From Thiosocius sp963808165 (GTDB taxonomy: Bacteria; Pseudomonadota; Gammaproteobacteria; Chromatiales; Chromatiaceae): a stretch of DNA of 64,000 nucleotides. The position numbers were made by a program, and so were the translations under genes. The notes beneath the pieces were generated by a model. It ran no database searches and was not told the origin of the DNA. It saw nothing but the letters and a program-made list of their open reading frames with translations. Location of the stretch: assembly GCA_963808165.1 (NCBI GenBank), contig CAWEET010000010.1, forward strand, positions 124,001 to 188,000. The letters run 5' to 3'. Positions 36,610 through 44,943 of the stretch are shown piece by piece (the stretch's first letter is position 1; the number at the start of each line of letters is the position of its first letter).

Positions 36610-37500
36610 GTGAACACACCTTTCTATCCCGCGCTGATCCTGTTGGCTGCGCTGTGGGGCGGTTCTTTCCTTTTCCTGCGCATCGCCGCGCCCGTACTCG
36701 GGCCGATCTGGCTTATCGCGCTGCGGGTACTGATCGCCGGGCTGGTGTTGTTGCCGTTGGTCGCCCGACGCGGGCAGCTCGTGGAACTCCGGCGCCATTG
36801 GCGGGCGTTGCTCCTGGTCGGCTGCCTGAACGCCGCGGCCCCGTTCACGCTGCTGGCCTACAGCGCGCTGGAACTCACCGCGGGCATGACCTCGATCCTG
36901 AATGCCACGGTGCCGATATTCGCCGCGCTGGTTGGCTATCTGCTGTACTCCGATCCGCTCGATGCCAGGCGTGGCAGCGGGATCCTGCTCGGTTTTCTCG
37001 GTGTTCTGGTGCTGGTCGGCATGCCGCAGGGGGCGGCCCCCTTGCCGCTGCTGCCGGTGATCGCGGGCCTGGTCGCCGCGTTGTCCTACGTGTTTGCCGC
37101 CAACCAGGCCAAGCGCAGACTGGTACATATTCCCGGCCTGGTATTCGTGACCGGCAGTCAGCTTGGGGCCGCCGCGCTGATGCTGCCGCTATTGCCGTGG
37201 TTCGTCCCCCAAGCGATGCCGGGGCCCGGCGTCATCGCATCCGTCCTCGCGTTGGCGGTCCTGTGCACCTCGCTGGCATTCTTGATCTATTTCCGCCTGC
37301 TGCGTGAGGTCGGCCCGGTCCGCACGCTGACCGTTACCTACCTGATCCCGGTGTTCGCGATCGCCTGGGGCGCTCTGCTGCTGGACGAGGTCCTGACGTT
37401 GAACATGCTGTTCGGTGGCCTACTGGTGTTGCTCGGTGTCGCACTGGCGAACCGCCGCCCGAGTGGCGCGCTGGACGTGCTGCCATCCCGGCGGCGTTGA
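36610..37500 (+). CDS. EamA/DMT-family transporter
   Basis: The 296-residue protein has ten hydrophobic spans in two EamA repeats (about 5-137 and 150-285), the drug/metabolite transporter superfamily. The first repeat contains LIALRVLIAGLVLLPL and the second SLAFLIYFRLLREVGPVRTLTVTYLIPVFAIAWG, a well-conserved terminal signature. It starts at a GTG 27 bases after tetR, probably cotranscribed, so it could export whatever metabolite the regulator senses. Substrate unknown. Confidence 0.85.
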   Translation: MNTPFYPALILLAALWGGSFLFLRIAAPVLGPIWLIALRVLIAGLVLLPLVARRGQLVELRRHWRALLLVGCLNAAAPFTLLAYSALELTAGMTSILNATVPIFAALVGYLLYSDPLDARRGSGILLGFLGVLVLVGMPQGAAPLPLLPVIAGLVAALSYVFAANQAKRRLVHIPGLVFVTGSQLGAAALMLPLLPWFVPQAMPGPGVIASVLALAVLCTSLAFLIYFRLLREVGPVRTLTVTYLIPVFAIAWGALLLDEVLTLNMLFGGLLVLLGVALANRRPSGALDVLPSRRR

Positions 37501-37583
37501 GCATCGCCTGGTCGGATTGGTGGGACGCGGGAGCACTCGATAGCAAAAAACTATAAATATGATAAAAACGATTCATTAGAGAG

Positions 37584-37602
37584 TTTAACGAGAATCGTTA
37601 TC
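37584..37602. promoter_or_regulatory. Fur-box-like site upstream of the DUF2061/hypD-like pair
   Basis: Read on the minus strand the sequence is GATAACGATTCTCGTTAAA, close to the GATAATGATAATCATTATC Fur consensus (about 13 matches). It lies 36 bases before the ATG at 37638 in an AT-rich stretch. The similarity suggests iron-responsive control; binding is not shown. Confidence 0.55.
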
Positions 37603-37637
37603 ATCTGTTTCTCGAGTAATCGGACTTGAGAGAGAGC

Positions 37638-38018
37638 ATGGTCAAGACGACGACCTTTGCGGTGATGCACTTCGGCATCGCCTTCAGCGTGGCCTACCTG
37701 CTCACTGGTGACATCGTCATCGGCGGCGCGCTGGCCCTGATCGAGCCGGCGGTCAATACGGTCGCATTCTATTTCCACGAGCGCATCTGGCAACGACTGG
37801 GCCACCGGCGCAGCCGGTTCGCGAGGTTCGGCTGTCGCTGCAACTTGATCCAAATCAGTCTCAGCCGGGATTTCGGTGGCCGGCGGCGTGATTCCGATTG
37901 TCGACCGGCGGCCAGCTGGGCCAGCATGCGCATAGTCTCTCGAGGGACGGCCGGACCGGGACAGCCGGGCGCCGCTTCTCGGCCCCGACCTCTTGCCGGC
38001 CAACGCATGGGCATCTAG
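37638..38018 (+). CDS. DUF2061 membrane protein
   Basis: The first 53 residues (MVKTTTFAVMHFGIAFSVAYLL, then ALIEPAVNTVAFYFHERIW) match the short two-helix DUF2061 family, often called a chlorhexidine-efflux or membrane protein of unknown function. The last 73 residues, rich in Arg, Cys and Ser, have no family match and may be non-native. GAGAGAG precedes the ATG at 37638, and a Fur-box-like site lies upstream. It is followed 8 bases later by the hypD-like gene, implying an operon. Confidence 0.7.
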   Translation: MVKTTTFAVMHFGIAFSVAYLLTGDIVIGGALALIEPAVNTVAFYFHERIWQRLGHRRSRFARFGCRCNLIQISLSRDFGGRRRDSDCRPAASWASMRIVSRGTAGPGQPGAASRPRPLAGQRMGI

Positions 38019-38026
38019 AGGTAGCA

Positions 38027-39115
38027 ATGAACACACCGCGGCTGTTGATCAAGGCGATTGCCGACCTGCCGTTGCCGGGACCGGTGAGGGTCTTGAATCT
38101 GTGTGGTGACCAGGAGCGCGCGATCGGGCTGTCGGGGCTGCGGCGTGCGCTACCCGAACCTGTCAGCCTAGTGGCCGGCCCCGGTTGCGTCGCCAGCATC
38201 TGTCCTCAGGCCGATGTGTTCCAGGCGATTCAGTTGGCCAGGCATCACCCGCTCACCCTGCTGGCTGCCGACAATATGCTGCGCCTGCCGATTGACCCGG
38301 ATCTGCCCGGTCCGCCGACGCTGGCCGAGGCCCGACTCGGGGGTGCCGATGTCCGACCGATATCGGCCCCGATTGAGGCACTGCTGATTGCGCGGTCGCA
38401 GCCTGCGCGTGAGACGGTGTTGTTCCTTGCCGGTTTCGAAACCCTGCTGGCGCCGCTGGCGGGAATGATCCTCGAAGGCCTGCCGGAGAATCTGTCGCTG
38501 CTGATCTGCGGTAGACGGGTCGAGCCACTGCTCGAACAGCGGCTGCGCGGCCGCGCCGAACCGCGCTTCGACGCCTTGCTGCTGCCCGGCAATCGCTGCG
38601 CAGTGACTGGTACGCGTGCCTGGGAGCGCATCAGTGGCGACCACAGCTTGCCGGCGGCGGTCGCCGGATACACTGGATCGAACCTGCTGGCAGCGGTCCA
38701 TGCGGTACTCCGGCAGCATTGCTGCGGCGAGGCATGGGTGGACAACTGCTACCGCGCCCTGGTCCGTCCGGATGGCAACGCGATGGCTCGCGATCAGCTC
38801 GAAAGGGTGTTCGAAGTGACCGGCGGTGCCTGGCGTGGCCTGGGCCACGTGCAATCCAGCGGCTTCCGCCTGCGTCACGCTTACCGGGTGTTCGACGCCG
38901 ATGGGCGTTTCCCCGATTATCGCGGCGAACTGGCCACCGGTGCCGGCGGCATGCCGACTGGCTGTGAATGTGCCGCGGTGGTACTCGGGGCGAAGGCGCC
39001 GGCCGATTGCCGGCGATTCGACCGCGACTGCCGCCGCTCCACGCCGCAGGGCCCCTGCATGGCCTCGGAGGATGGCACCTGTCATCTGCACAGCCGGCTC
39101 GACCGGGCAGCGTGA
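38027..39115 (+). CDS. divergent HypD-family protein, hydrogenase-maturation-type
   Basis: The 362-residue protein shows the HypD order of motifs: RVLNLCGDQER (about 21-31; canonical CG-H-TH), VAGPGCVAS (about 49-57; canonical GPGCPVC), AGFETL (about 135), and the C-terminal Cys-rich [4Fe-4S] region with Cys 313, 315, 328, 335, 344 and 352 and GPCMASEDG. In canonical HypD, which with HypC assembles the Fe(CN)2CO unit of [NiFe] hydrogenases, the His of the first motif and the second Cys of the CPVC motif are required for cluster or ligand handling; here they are replaced by Gln/Glu and Ser. No hypC, hypE or hydrogenase gene is nearby. It is therefore HypD-like by fold, but probably with a changed role. 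AGAGG precedes the ATG. Confidence 0.8.
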   Translation: MNTPRLLIKAIADLPLPGPVRVLNLCGDQERAIGLSGLRRALPEPVSLVAGPGCVASICPQADVFQAIQLARHHPLTLLAADNMLRLPIDPDLPGPPTLAEARLGGADVRPISAPIEALLIARSQPARETVLFLAGFETLLAPLAGMILEGLPENLSLLICGRRVEPLLEQRLRGRAEPRFDALLLPGNRCAVTGTRAWERISGDHSLPAAVAGYTGSNLLAAVHAVLRQHCCGEAWVDNCYRALVRPDGNAMARDQLERVFEVTGGAWRGLGHVQSSGFRLRHAYRVFDADGRFPDYRGELATGAGGMPTGCECAAVVLGAKAPADCRRFDRDCRRSTPQGPCMASEDGTCHLHSRLDRAA

Positions 39116-39432
39116 AGAATCAGGCTCCAACCGCTCTGATCTGACAGGCAGGCACGCATCGAATGCGCCGCATGCGGCTGCTCGAGACGCTGCCATTGCG
39201 CTCAGCTGCGAGTCAGCATTTCAACCGCCAGTCAGGCCAATGCCGGCCTGCAGGATCCGGTCGTGCTGCGGGTCGGGCCGTAACCCGGTTACTGCGTCGA
39301 CGGCCAGGTCAGCCGGGTGCGGGCTTCGCAGGTGCCGCGCAAGACTGCGTTCATCCCTGGAACGCAAGGACCGAGCACGCAGTTGAGCGGCTGGGTCAAC
39401 TGGTCCGCGACATGGCCGCGGACAGTCGCTGA
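39116..39432. other. noncoding space between the hypD-like and OmpA-lipoprotein genes
   Basis: No gene. A stretch at 39145-39172 (GGCAGGCACGCATCGAATGC) resembles part of the dispersed repeat, but weakly. Confidence 0.35.
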
Positions 39433-40128
39433 TCAGTAATATTGTGGCGACTCATAGGCGCGTTCCTCCTCGCCCTCCACAATCGGTTTGACGAACAGTT
39501 CGACCCGTCGGTTGAGCTGACGTCCCGCCTCGGTGTCGTTGGTCGCGCGTGGCTCGCTTTCGCCGCGACCCTCGGTACGCAGCCGCTCACCTGGTACGCC
39601 GTAGGCGGCGAGATAGTCGCCCACACTGTTTGCCCGGCGCAGCGACAGCTCCTGGTTGTAGGTGTCCGAGCCGACGCTGTCGGTGTGCCCGACGACATGC
39701 ACCACGGTGCGGTCGTACTTCACGATGAGTGCCGCCAGTTTGTCCAGCGATGGCCGGAAGGCCGGCTGGATGTCGGCCTTGTTGAAATCGAACGACACCT
39801 CGGAGTCGACGGTCAGCTTGAGGGTGTCATCGCGCAGCCGTTCAATCTCGAGCTGATTGGCATCACGTTCCTGTTGCAGGGCCGCCTCGAATTCCTGCTG
39901 CTGCTTGTCCATGTAGTTGCCAACCGCACCGCCCGCCAGCGCGCCGACCGCGGCGCCGATGAATCGGCCTGAGCTGTGATCTATCTGGTGGCCGAGGACG
40001 GCGCCCGCGACGGCACCCACCGCGGCACCCACCTTGGCGCGCTGGTGCGGATCGTCCTGGGTCGCGCAGCCGGCGAGTCCGAGCATGATGGTGCATGCGA
40101 GCACCGCACTGGCAGAGATTGTGTTCAT
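39433..40128 (-). CDS. OmpA-family lipoprotein with glycine zipper
   Basis: The 231-residue lipoprotein has lipobox GLAGC (Cys at about 21), a glycine zipper (about 33-75: VGAAVGAVAGAVLGHQI...) resembling the outer-membrane Pcp/SlyB-type motif, a short coiled coil (about 77-98) and a C-terminal OmpA peptidoglycan-binding domain (about 120-215, GHTDSVGSDTYNQELSLRRA). The ATG at 40128 has GAGGAT upstream. It should anchor the outer membrane to peptidoglycan, like Pal-type proteins. Confidence 0.88.
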   Translation of the reverse strand: MNTISASAVLACTIMLGLAGCATQDDPHQRAKVGAAVGAVAGAVLGHQIDHSSGRFIGAAVGALAGGAVGNYMDKQQQEFEAALQQERDANQLEIERLRDDTLKLTVDSEVSFDFNKADIQPAFRPSLDKLAALIVKYDRTVVHVVGHTDSVGSDTYNQELSLRRANSVGDYLAAYGVPGERLRTEGRGESEPRATNDTEAGRQLNRRVELFVKPIVEGEEERAYESPQYY

Positions 40129-40504
40129 CTGGTCATCCTCATCTTGTACTGCAACATCCGGTCGGCACTGCCGATTATCGGCAGTGGCCGCCACCAGCCA
40201 TTAGGCATCCGGCAGAATGAACGGGCGCTGAACGGGTTTTCAGTCGTGGCCGGGGTGGTTGCGGGCGCAGCTGGTCCGCATGATGTTACAGGCGGCTCGC
40301 CCTGTGCAAGCGAGGGGCCATTCGGTAAATGAGGTGACACTCAGCCCGTCCGCAACGCTTGTCGGCAAGGCCTGCTGCGGGACTGGTTGCGCCAATTCAG
40401 GTGAGAACAACCCAGCGGATGAGCCTTGTGGACGGTCCGGCAGGGAGTCCCGCTGTGGGCCAGAAGCTGCTTTGCACGGTTGAAAGGTTGAAAAGGTGAT
40501 GCCA
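40129..40504. other. intergenic region with no recognised gene
   Basis: Upstream region of the OmpA lipoprotein and downstream of the small membrane protein gene. No structure or motif was recognised. Confidence 0.3.
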
Positions 40505-40861
40505 CTAGCGGCGCGGATGTCGATCGGCGCTGGAGCGTGGCTGGTCGGCGTCGCTCAACGGGTAGGGGTCGGCGACATAGGCCGGACCCTTCATGATCCA
40601 GACCACGGTGCAGCCGATCGCGGTGGTGAATACGGCGGTCCACAGGGTCACTATCGTCGCGACCGCGGCGATTGCCACGCCGGTCAGATATTTCTCGATG
40701 CTGTCACCGACAGCCGGGGCCGGGAAGAGGTAGGCATAGGCGAAGCATAGACCCGCCACCGCGGTCCCGGCGACCAGGACCAACGGGAGCTTCTTCAGGA
40801 TCTTCCACTCCAGCCCAGGTGGCTCGCGGACCGAGCCGGGCAGTTTCTGCAGCAGTCTCAT
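40505..40861 (-). CDS. two-span membrane protein, unknown function
   Basis: The 118-residue product has two hydrophobic segments (about 26-47 and 58-90) with a short periplasmic loop and a charged C-terminal tail (DADQPRSSADRHPRR). CAGGGTGA precedes the ATG at 40861. No family recognised. It stands alone, with the partial repeat copy just upstream. Confidence 0.6.
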   Translation of the reverse strand: MRLLQKLPGSVREPPGLEWKILKKLPLVLVAGTAVAGLCFAYAYLFPAPAVGDSIEKYLTGVAIAAVATIVTLWTAVFTTAIGCTVVWIMKGPAYVADPYPLSDADQPRSSADRHPRR

Positions 40862-40945
40862 ATGTTCACCCTGCCGATGTTCGTGATGCGGGCTCAGCCG
40901 CGATGGTATTCGATGTAACACTCGCGCCGGGCAGTCTGAGCTGCG

Positions 40946-41040
40946 GGGCGCCGTGAATCCGGCCTGGGAGTCTGGCCGCGCTGCGGCAGATGACCGCTCA
41001 GCGGATGCGTCATGTCACGGTGCTCTGCCTGTCGGCTGGT
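40946..41040 (+). repeat. dispersed intergenic repeat, diverged copy
   Basis: Starts GGGGCGCCGTGAATCCGGCC, then CTGCGGCAGATGACC and GGTGCTCTGCCTGTCGGCTGG, matching segments of the 45082-45207 repeat in order. Confidence 0.45.
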
Positions 41041-41065
41041 CGAGTCAGTGCTGCTGGACTTGGTC

Positions 41066-41091
41066 GGGGACCGGGACTAGTCCCGGTCCCC
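41066..41091 (-). terminator. GC hairpin after the fasciclin gene
   Basis: GGGGACCGGGA-CTAG-TCCCGGTCCCC, a perfect 11-bp stem 11 bases downstream of the fasciclin stop. No T tract, so its role as terminator is uncertain. Confidence 0.5.
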
Positions 41092-41102
41092 GGAGGGTCT
41101 CA

Positions 41103-41645
41103 TCAGCCCTGCGGGATCAACACCTCGTCGACGACGTGGATGATGCCGTTCGATGTCATGATGTCGGTCTCGGTGATGCTGATGCTGGCAACCGGCAACT
41201 CGCTGCCCTGTACGGTGGCGAGCCGCGTCATTCCGGTCACCTGCCTGGCATCGAGCTTACCCGGGATCACATGATAGGTCAGCACTTGGGTCAGCTTTTC
41301 CTTGTCCGCCAGCAGCGCCTCTAGTGTCCCGTCCGGGAGTTTCGCAAAGGCTGCGTCGGTGGGTGCGAATACCGTGTAGGGGCCGTCTCCTTTCAGTGTA
41401 TCGGCCAGCCCGGCTGCCTGTACGGCCTGGACCAGGGTGGAGAAGGAGCCGGCTGCGGCCGCGGTGTCGACGATGTCGGGTTGTGCCTTCTCCGCCATGC
41501 TATAACCGCCGGTCCGGATGAAGTGCGGCTGGTCCTGTACGGCCTTGCCTGCCTCGTGGCCACTCGCGTGCATTGCGGTGTAGTGGGCCGAGGCGGTGCC
41601 GGCGGCCATTACGGTGAGGGCGGTGGCAATCAGGGTGTGTTTCAT
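41103..41645 (-). CDS. fasciclin-domain protein, exported
   Basis: The 180-residue protein has a signal peptide (1-20, ending TASA) and one FAS1 domain (about 52-178) with the conserved segments FAPTDAAFAKLP, LTYHVIPGKL and IIHVVDEVLIP. FAS1 domains mediate adhesion or act as secreted stable beta-rich proteins; in bacteria the function is mostly unknown. It is preceded by a possible short gene (41681-41809). Confidence 0.88.
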   Translation of the reverse strand: MKHTLIATALTVMAAGTASAHYTAMHASGHEAGKAVQDQPHFIRTGGYSMAEKAQPDIVDTAAAAGSFSTLVQAVQAAGLADTLKGDGPYTVFAPTDAAFAKLPDGTLEALLADKEKLTQVLTYHVIPGKLDARQVTGMTRLATVQGSELPVASISITETDIMTSNGIIHVVDEVLIPQG

Positions 41646-41680
41646 TGTCGGTTTCCTCTAGTGCTTGGATGGTCGGTTGA

Positions 41681-41809
41681 TCAGCGGGTTTCGGTTAAGT
41701 CGAAAGTCGCCAGGACTGCCAGAGCGGACGCTGTACCCGTATTGGCGACGGACGCGACGCAGGGACGACTGCCTGCGTCGTTGTGCTCGATTGTCGAGAT
41801 AGTGCCCAT
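41681..41809 (-). CDS. possible 42-residue peptide upstream of the fasciclin gene
   Basis: An ATG at 41809 with GGAG eight bases before it gives MGTISTIEHNDAGSRP... ending in LTETR, 35 bases upstream of the fasciclin gene. It is Ala/Thr-rich and not similar to anything I recognise; it may simply be a leader peptide or a spurious frame. Confidence 0.3.
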   Translation of the reverse strand: MGTISTIEHNDAGSRPCVASVANTGTASALAVLATFDLTETR

Positions 41810-42009
41810 TATTTTTTCTCCAGTGTTGCATTTTTGTTCGCCTTGAAGACTAGTTTGGCGGGAAAGCGTGGGATTGCAAGGTATCAAGAGGCAGACAAAA
41901 TCAGGACATAGCGTTGCCGGCAGGAGGGTTTGAGACCCGCGCCTGCTGGTCGCCGGCGCGCTAGGCTTGGATCGCAGGGTAAATTGATGAACGGGAGGAG
42001 GTGTTCCCC

Positions 42010-42639
42010 ATGCTGACTGAAAGAAGGCGATTCTTGGTGGGTGCGGCTGGCCTGGCTACGGCGGCGGCTGTTCCGACCTGGGCGGCTACCCGCCTGCTGA
42101 CACCACGGCAGCCGGCCGGGCCCTTCTACCCGCCGGAAGTACCGCTGGACGACGACAACGATCTGATTCATGTGCGCGGCCAGGCGGCAGCGGCCAAGGG
42201 TCAGATCAGCGACCTCCACGGGCGCTTGCTCGACCACCAGGGAAGGCCGCTGAAGGGCATGCGGATCGAGATCTGGCAGTGCGATGCGAACGGGCGCTAC
42301 CGTCACCCGCGCGACCCGGGTCACGCGGCGATCGACCCTGGCTTTCAGGGCATCGGCCACAGTGTCACGGATGCGGAAGGCCGTTATCGCTTCCTGACGA
42401 TCAAGCCGGTCCCTTATCCGGGCCGTACGCCGCACATCCATGTCGCGGTGTTCCCAGAGGGTGCCGAACCCTTCGTCACCCAGTTGTATGTGGCCGGCGA
42501 GCCGCGCAATGCGGATGATTTTCTGTACAGACGTATCCCGGTGGAGCGGCGTCGGCTGGTGACTGCCGAGTTCCTGCCCGGCGAAGCGCCCGGTACGGAA
42601 TCGATGGCGCGTTGGGACATCGTGCTGGGTCTGGCCTGA
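42010..42639 (+). CDS. Tat-exported intradiol ring-cleavage dioxygenase
   Basis: The 209-residue protein has a twin-arginine signal (ERRRFLVGAAGLATAAAVP) and a protocatechuate/catechol 3,4-dioxygenase-type domain. Visible are DLHGRLLDHQGRPLKGMRIEIWQCDANGRYRHP and YPGRTPHIHVAVF, where the Tyr and the HxH pair are expected to bind the nonheme Fe(III). Such enzymes cleave catechols between the hydroxyls, but exported short members are poorly characterised. GGAGGAGG lies eight bases before the ATG at 42010. It stands alone. Confidence 0.83.
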   Translation: MLTERRRFLVGAAGLATAAAVPTWAATRLLTPRQPAGPFYPPEVPLDDDNDLIHVRGQAAAAKGQISDLHGRLLDHQGRPLKGMRIEIWQCDANGRYRHPRDPGHAAIDPGFQGIGHSVTDAEGRYRFLTIKPVPYPGRTPHIHVAVFPEGAEPFVTQLYVAGEPRNADDFLYRRIPVERRRLVTAEFLPGEAPGTESMARWDIVLGLA

Positions 42640-42641
42640 GC

Positions 42642-42665
42642 GCCTGTCCAGGCGCCTGGACAGGC
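42642..42665 (+). terminator. perfect palindrome after the dioxygenase gene
   Basis: GCCTGTCCAGGC is followed immediately by its reverse complement, a 24-base self-complementary sequence three bases beyond the stop. Likely transcription end or operator; no T tract. Confidence 0.45.
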
Positions 42666-42747
42666 GGCCGGGGATTCGGCGCTCCCCCGCGACGTCTGCC
42701 TCCCATGCAGTTTCCCCCGTGGTCCGGCTCGTACATCGGGCTTTTTT

Positions 42748-42762
42748 GTTCTATATTTGTTC
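42748..42762. promoter_or_regulatory. LexA-box-like direct repeat GTTC-N7-GTTC
   Basis: GTTC-TATATTT-GTTC is the exact alphaproteobacterial LexA recognition pattern, followed by a third GTTC at 42766. It lies about 60 bases before the ATG of imuA, as expected for SOS control of the mutasome genes. It differs from the gammaproteobacterial CTG-N10-CAG box, which was not seen here. Confidence 0.6.
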
Positions 42763-42822
42763 TCTGTTCTCCCTCTAATGCTGTCGCCTGCTGCTGTCGG
42801 GTGAGGCTTGGTGTGCGCTGCA

Positions 42823-43473
42823 ATGCAGATCGTGAATCTCGATGAGCTGAAACGTAACGGGGCCCTGTGGCAGGGGCGACGCAACATACTTGCGGCAGAC
42901 CGGGCGCTGGCCAGTGGCTGGCGGGTGTTGGATGAACTGCTCGGTGGCGGCTGGCCACGGGCGGCCCTGGCCGAGGTACTCGGTGAGTCCCACCAGGGGC
43001 TGCCGCTGGTGTTGCCGCTGCTCGCCAGGCTGAGCCGGGAGCTGCGCTGGCTGGCCTGGGTCGCGCCGCCCTATGTCCCCTATGCCCCTGCGCTGGCGGC
43101 GCGCGGACTGCGGGTCGAGCAGTTGCTGCTTATTCGTGATGTATCCGCCGGGCAACGTCTGTGGGCGGCCGAACAGGCACTCAAATCGGCTGCCTGCAGC
43201 GCCGTGCTGGTGTGGCCGGAGCAGGTTCGGACGGCGCAGTTGCGGCGACTGCAGTTGGCGGCCGAACAGGGCGATTGTCCGGTCATCCTGTTCCGCCCTT
43301 CGAGTGCGGCAGGACAGGGGTCGCCTGCCGCGTTGCGCCTGCGCGTGCGCCCTGCGCCGCAAGGCCTGGAGGTCGAGGTACTCAAACGACGTGGCGCCTG
43401 GGGCAGTGAGACCTGCATCGTCCCGATACAGGGGGGCGATGGCCTGAGTCGTGGCATGGCCGTAGCGCAGTGA
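42823..43473 (+). CDS. imuA: ImuA, translesion-synthesis cassette protein
   Basis: The 216-residue protein (from ATG 42823, MQIVNLDELKRNGALWQG) has the RecA/SulA-like fold typical of ImuA: GWRVLDELLGGGWPRAALAEVLGE resembles a RecA N-terminal region, followed by a LAWVAPPYVPYAPAL segment. In P. putida and Caulobacter-type cassettes it belongs with ImuB and DnaE2 to a DNA-damage-induced mutagenic complex. It ends 3 bases before imuB. Confidence 0.87.
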   Translation: MQIVNLDELKRNGALWQGRRNILAADRALASGWRVLDELLGGGWPRAALAEVLGESHQGLPLVLPLLARLSRELRWLAWVAPPYVPYAPALAARGLRVEQLLLIRDVSAGQRLWAAEQALKSAACSAVLVWPEQVRTAQLRRLQLAAEQGDCPVILFRPSSAAGQGSPAALRLRVRPAPQGLEVEVLKRRGAWGSETCIVPIQGGDGLSRGMAVAQ

Positions 43474-43476
43474 AGC

Positions 43477-44943
43477 ATGCTCTGGCTGGCCCTGTATTTT
43501 CCGCAATTGCCGCTCGAGGTCTTCGCGCGTGCACGCCAGCAGGCCGGTGCGCTGGCGATCGTCGAAGCGCTTGGCGGGCGCGAACAGGTCAGTCGCTGCA
43601 ATGCCGCGGCACGGGCCTACGGGGTCCGTCCGGGGCTGACCTTGCCGGCCGCCCTGGCACTGTGCGTCGATCTGTCGGTGCAAAGGCGCGATCGTGCGCG
43701 CGAACGGCACGCACTCGATGCACTGGCGTCATGGGCCTACCAGTTCAGTGCGCGGATCAGCTTCGAGCCATCGCTGCTGCTGCTCGAGGTCGGTGCCAGC
43801 CTGCGCCTGTTCGACGGTCTGCCGAACCTGCTGAGACAGCTGCAGCGTGAGTTGGAACAGCTTGGCTACGGCGCCCGCCATGCGTTGGCACCGACCGCGA
43901 TGGCCGCCGGGGTGCTGGCGCGTAACCGACCTGATTGCCAGGTGCTCACGCAGCAAGAACTGCGTCGGGCCGTGACGGCGCTGCCGCTGGCATGTCTGAC
44001 CCGCGATGCCGATACACGCAAGCTGGTCCGTCATATCGGCCTCGAAAGCATCGGTGAGGTGCTGGCCCTGCCGCGCCCGGAATTGGCACGCCGGACCGGG
44101 CCGCAGTTGCCGCTCCTGCTCGATCGCCTGCTCGGGCTGGCGCCGGACCCGCGTTCGGAGTGGCGGCCGCCGCCGCGTTTCCGCCAGATGATCGAACTGC
44201 TCGGCGAGATCGGCCAGGCAACGGCACTGGTGTTTCCTGCGCGTCGTCTGATGGTGGCCCTGTGCGGTTTCCTGCGCGGACTGGGTGGCGGGGCGCAGCG
44301 CCTGCAGTGGACGCTGCGGCATCGCGACCATCCTGAGAGCCGTTTCGATCAGGGTCTGCTCGACCCGAGCCGCGACCCCGACCATATGCTCGAGGTGTTC
44401 CGCGAGCGCATCGAATGTCTGCAACTGCCGGCACCGGTGGTGGCGCTTGGGCTGCAGGTGGACGATTGGCAGGCCTTCGAGGAACGCAGTCTCGATCTGC
44501 TCCAAGGCCTGGGGCCCGACGATGGGGTTCGCGATGGCCCGCTGCGGGCCGACCGGGCATTGCTTGAACGCCTGTCCAACCGACTCGGTGAACAGCGGGT
44601 ACGCAGCTTGCGCTGCCTGGCCGATTACCGGCCGGAGCGGGCTTGGCGCCTGTGTGCCCCGGAAGAGCCGGATGATGCCGGGCCGGTGTCGGGCCTGTGG
44701 GGGATATCCCAGCCGCCCTGGCTGTTGCCGCAACCGCGCCCCCTGCAGCAGCGCCAGGGGGCCCCGCAGTACGGCGGGGCACTGCGCCTGGATGGCCTAC
44801 CCGAGCGCATCGAGTCCGGCTGGTGGGACGGTTTCGATGTCGCCCGCGACTATTTCGTCGCGCACAGCCCGGCCGGCGAACGCCTGTGGGTGTTTCGCGA
44901 TCGTCGCGGGGGCGGCTGGTACCTGCACGGGCTGTTCCTGTGA
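43477..44943 (+). CDS. imuB: ImuB, Y-family polymerase-like mutasome subunit
   Basis: The 488-residue protein begins MLWLALYFPQLPLEV and resembles Y-family DNA polymerases (DinB/UmuC), but lacks the catalytic acidic residues characteristic of active enzymes at the expected place near the N-terminus, as is usual for ImuB. It contains a helix-hairpin-helix-type region (SIGEVLALPRPELARRTG) and a long C-terminal region that in other species recruits the beta clamp and ImuA. It starts three bases after imuA. Confidence 0.88.
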   Translation: MLWLALYFPQLPLEVFARARQQAGALAIVEALGGREQVSRCNAAARAYGVRPGLTLPAALALCVDLSVQRRDRARERHALDALASWAYQFSARISFEPSLLLLEVGASLRLFDGLPNLLRQLQRELEQLGYGARHALAPTAMAAGVLARNRPDCQVLTQQELRRAVTALPLACLTRDADTRKLVRHIGLESIGEVLALPRPELARRTGPQLPLLLDRLLGLAPDPRSEWRPPPRFRQMIELLGEIGQATALVFPARRLMVALCGFLRGLGGGAQRLQWTLRHRDHPESRFDQGLLDPSRDPDHMLEVFRERIECLQLPAPVVALGLQVDDWQAFEERSLDLLQGLGPDDGVRDGPLRADRALLERLSNRLGEQRVRSLRCLADYRPERAWRLCAPEEPDDAGPVSGLWGISQPPWLLPQPRPLQQRQGAPQYGGALRLDGLPERIESGWWDGFDVARDYFVAHSPAGERLWVFRDRRGGGWYLHGLFL

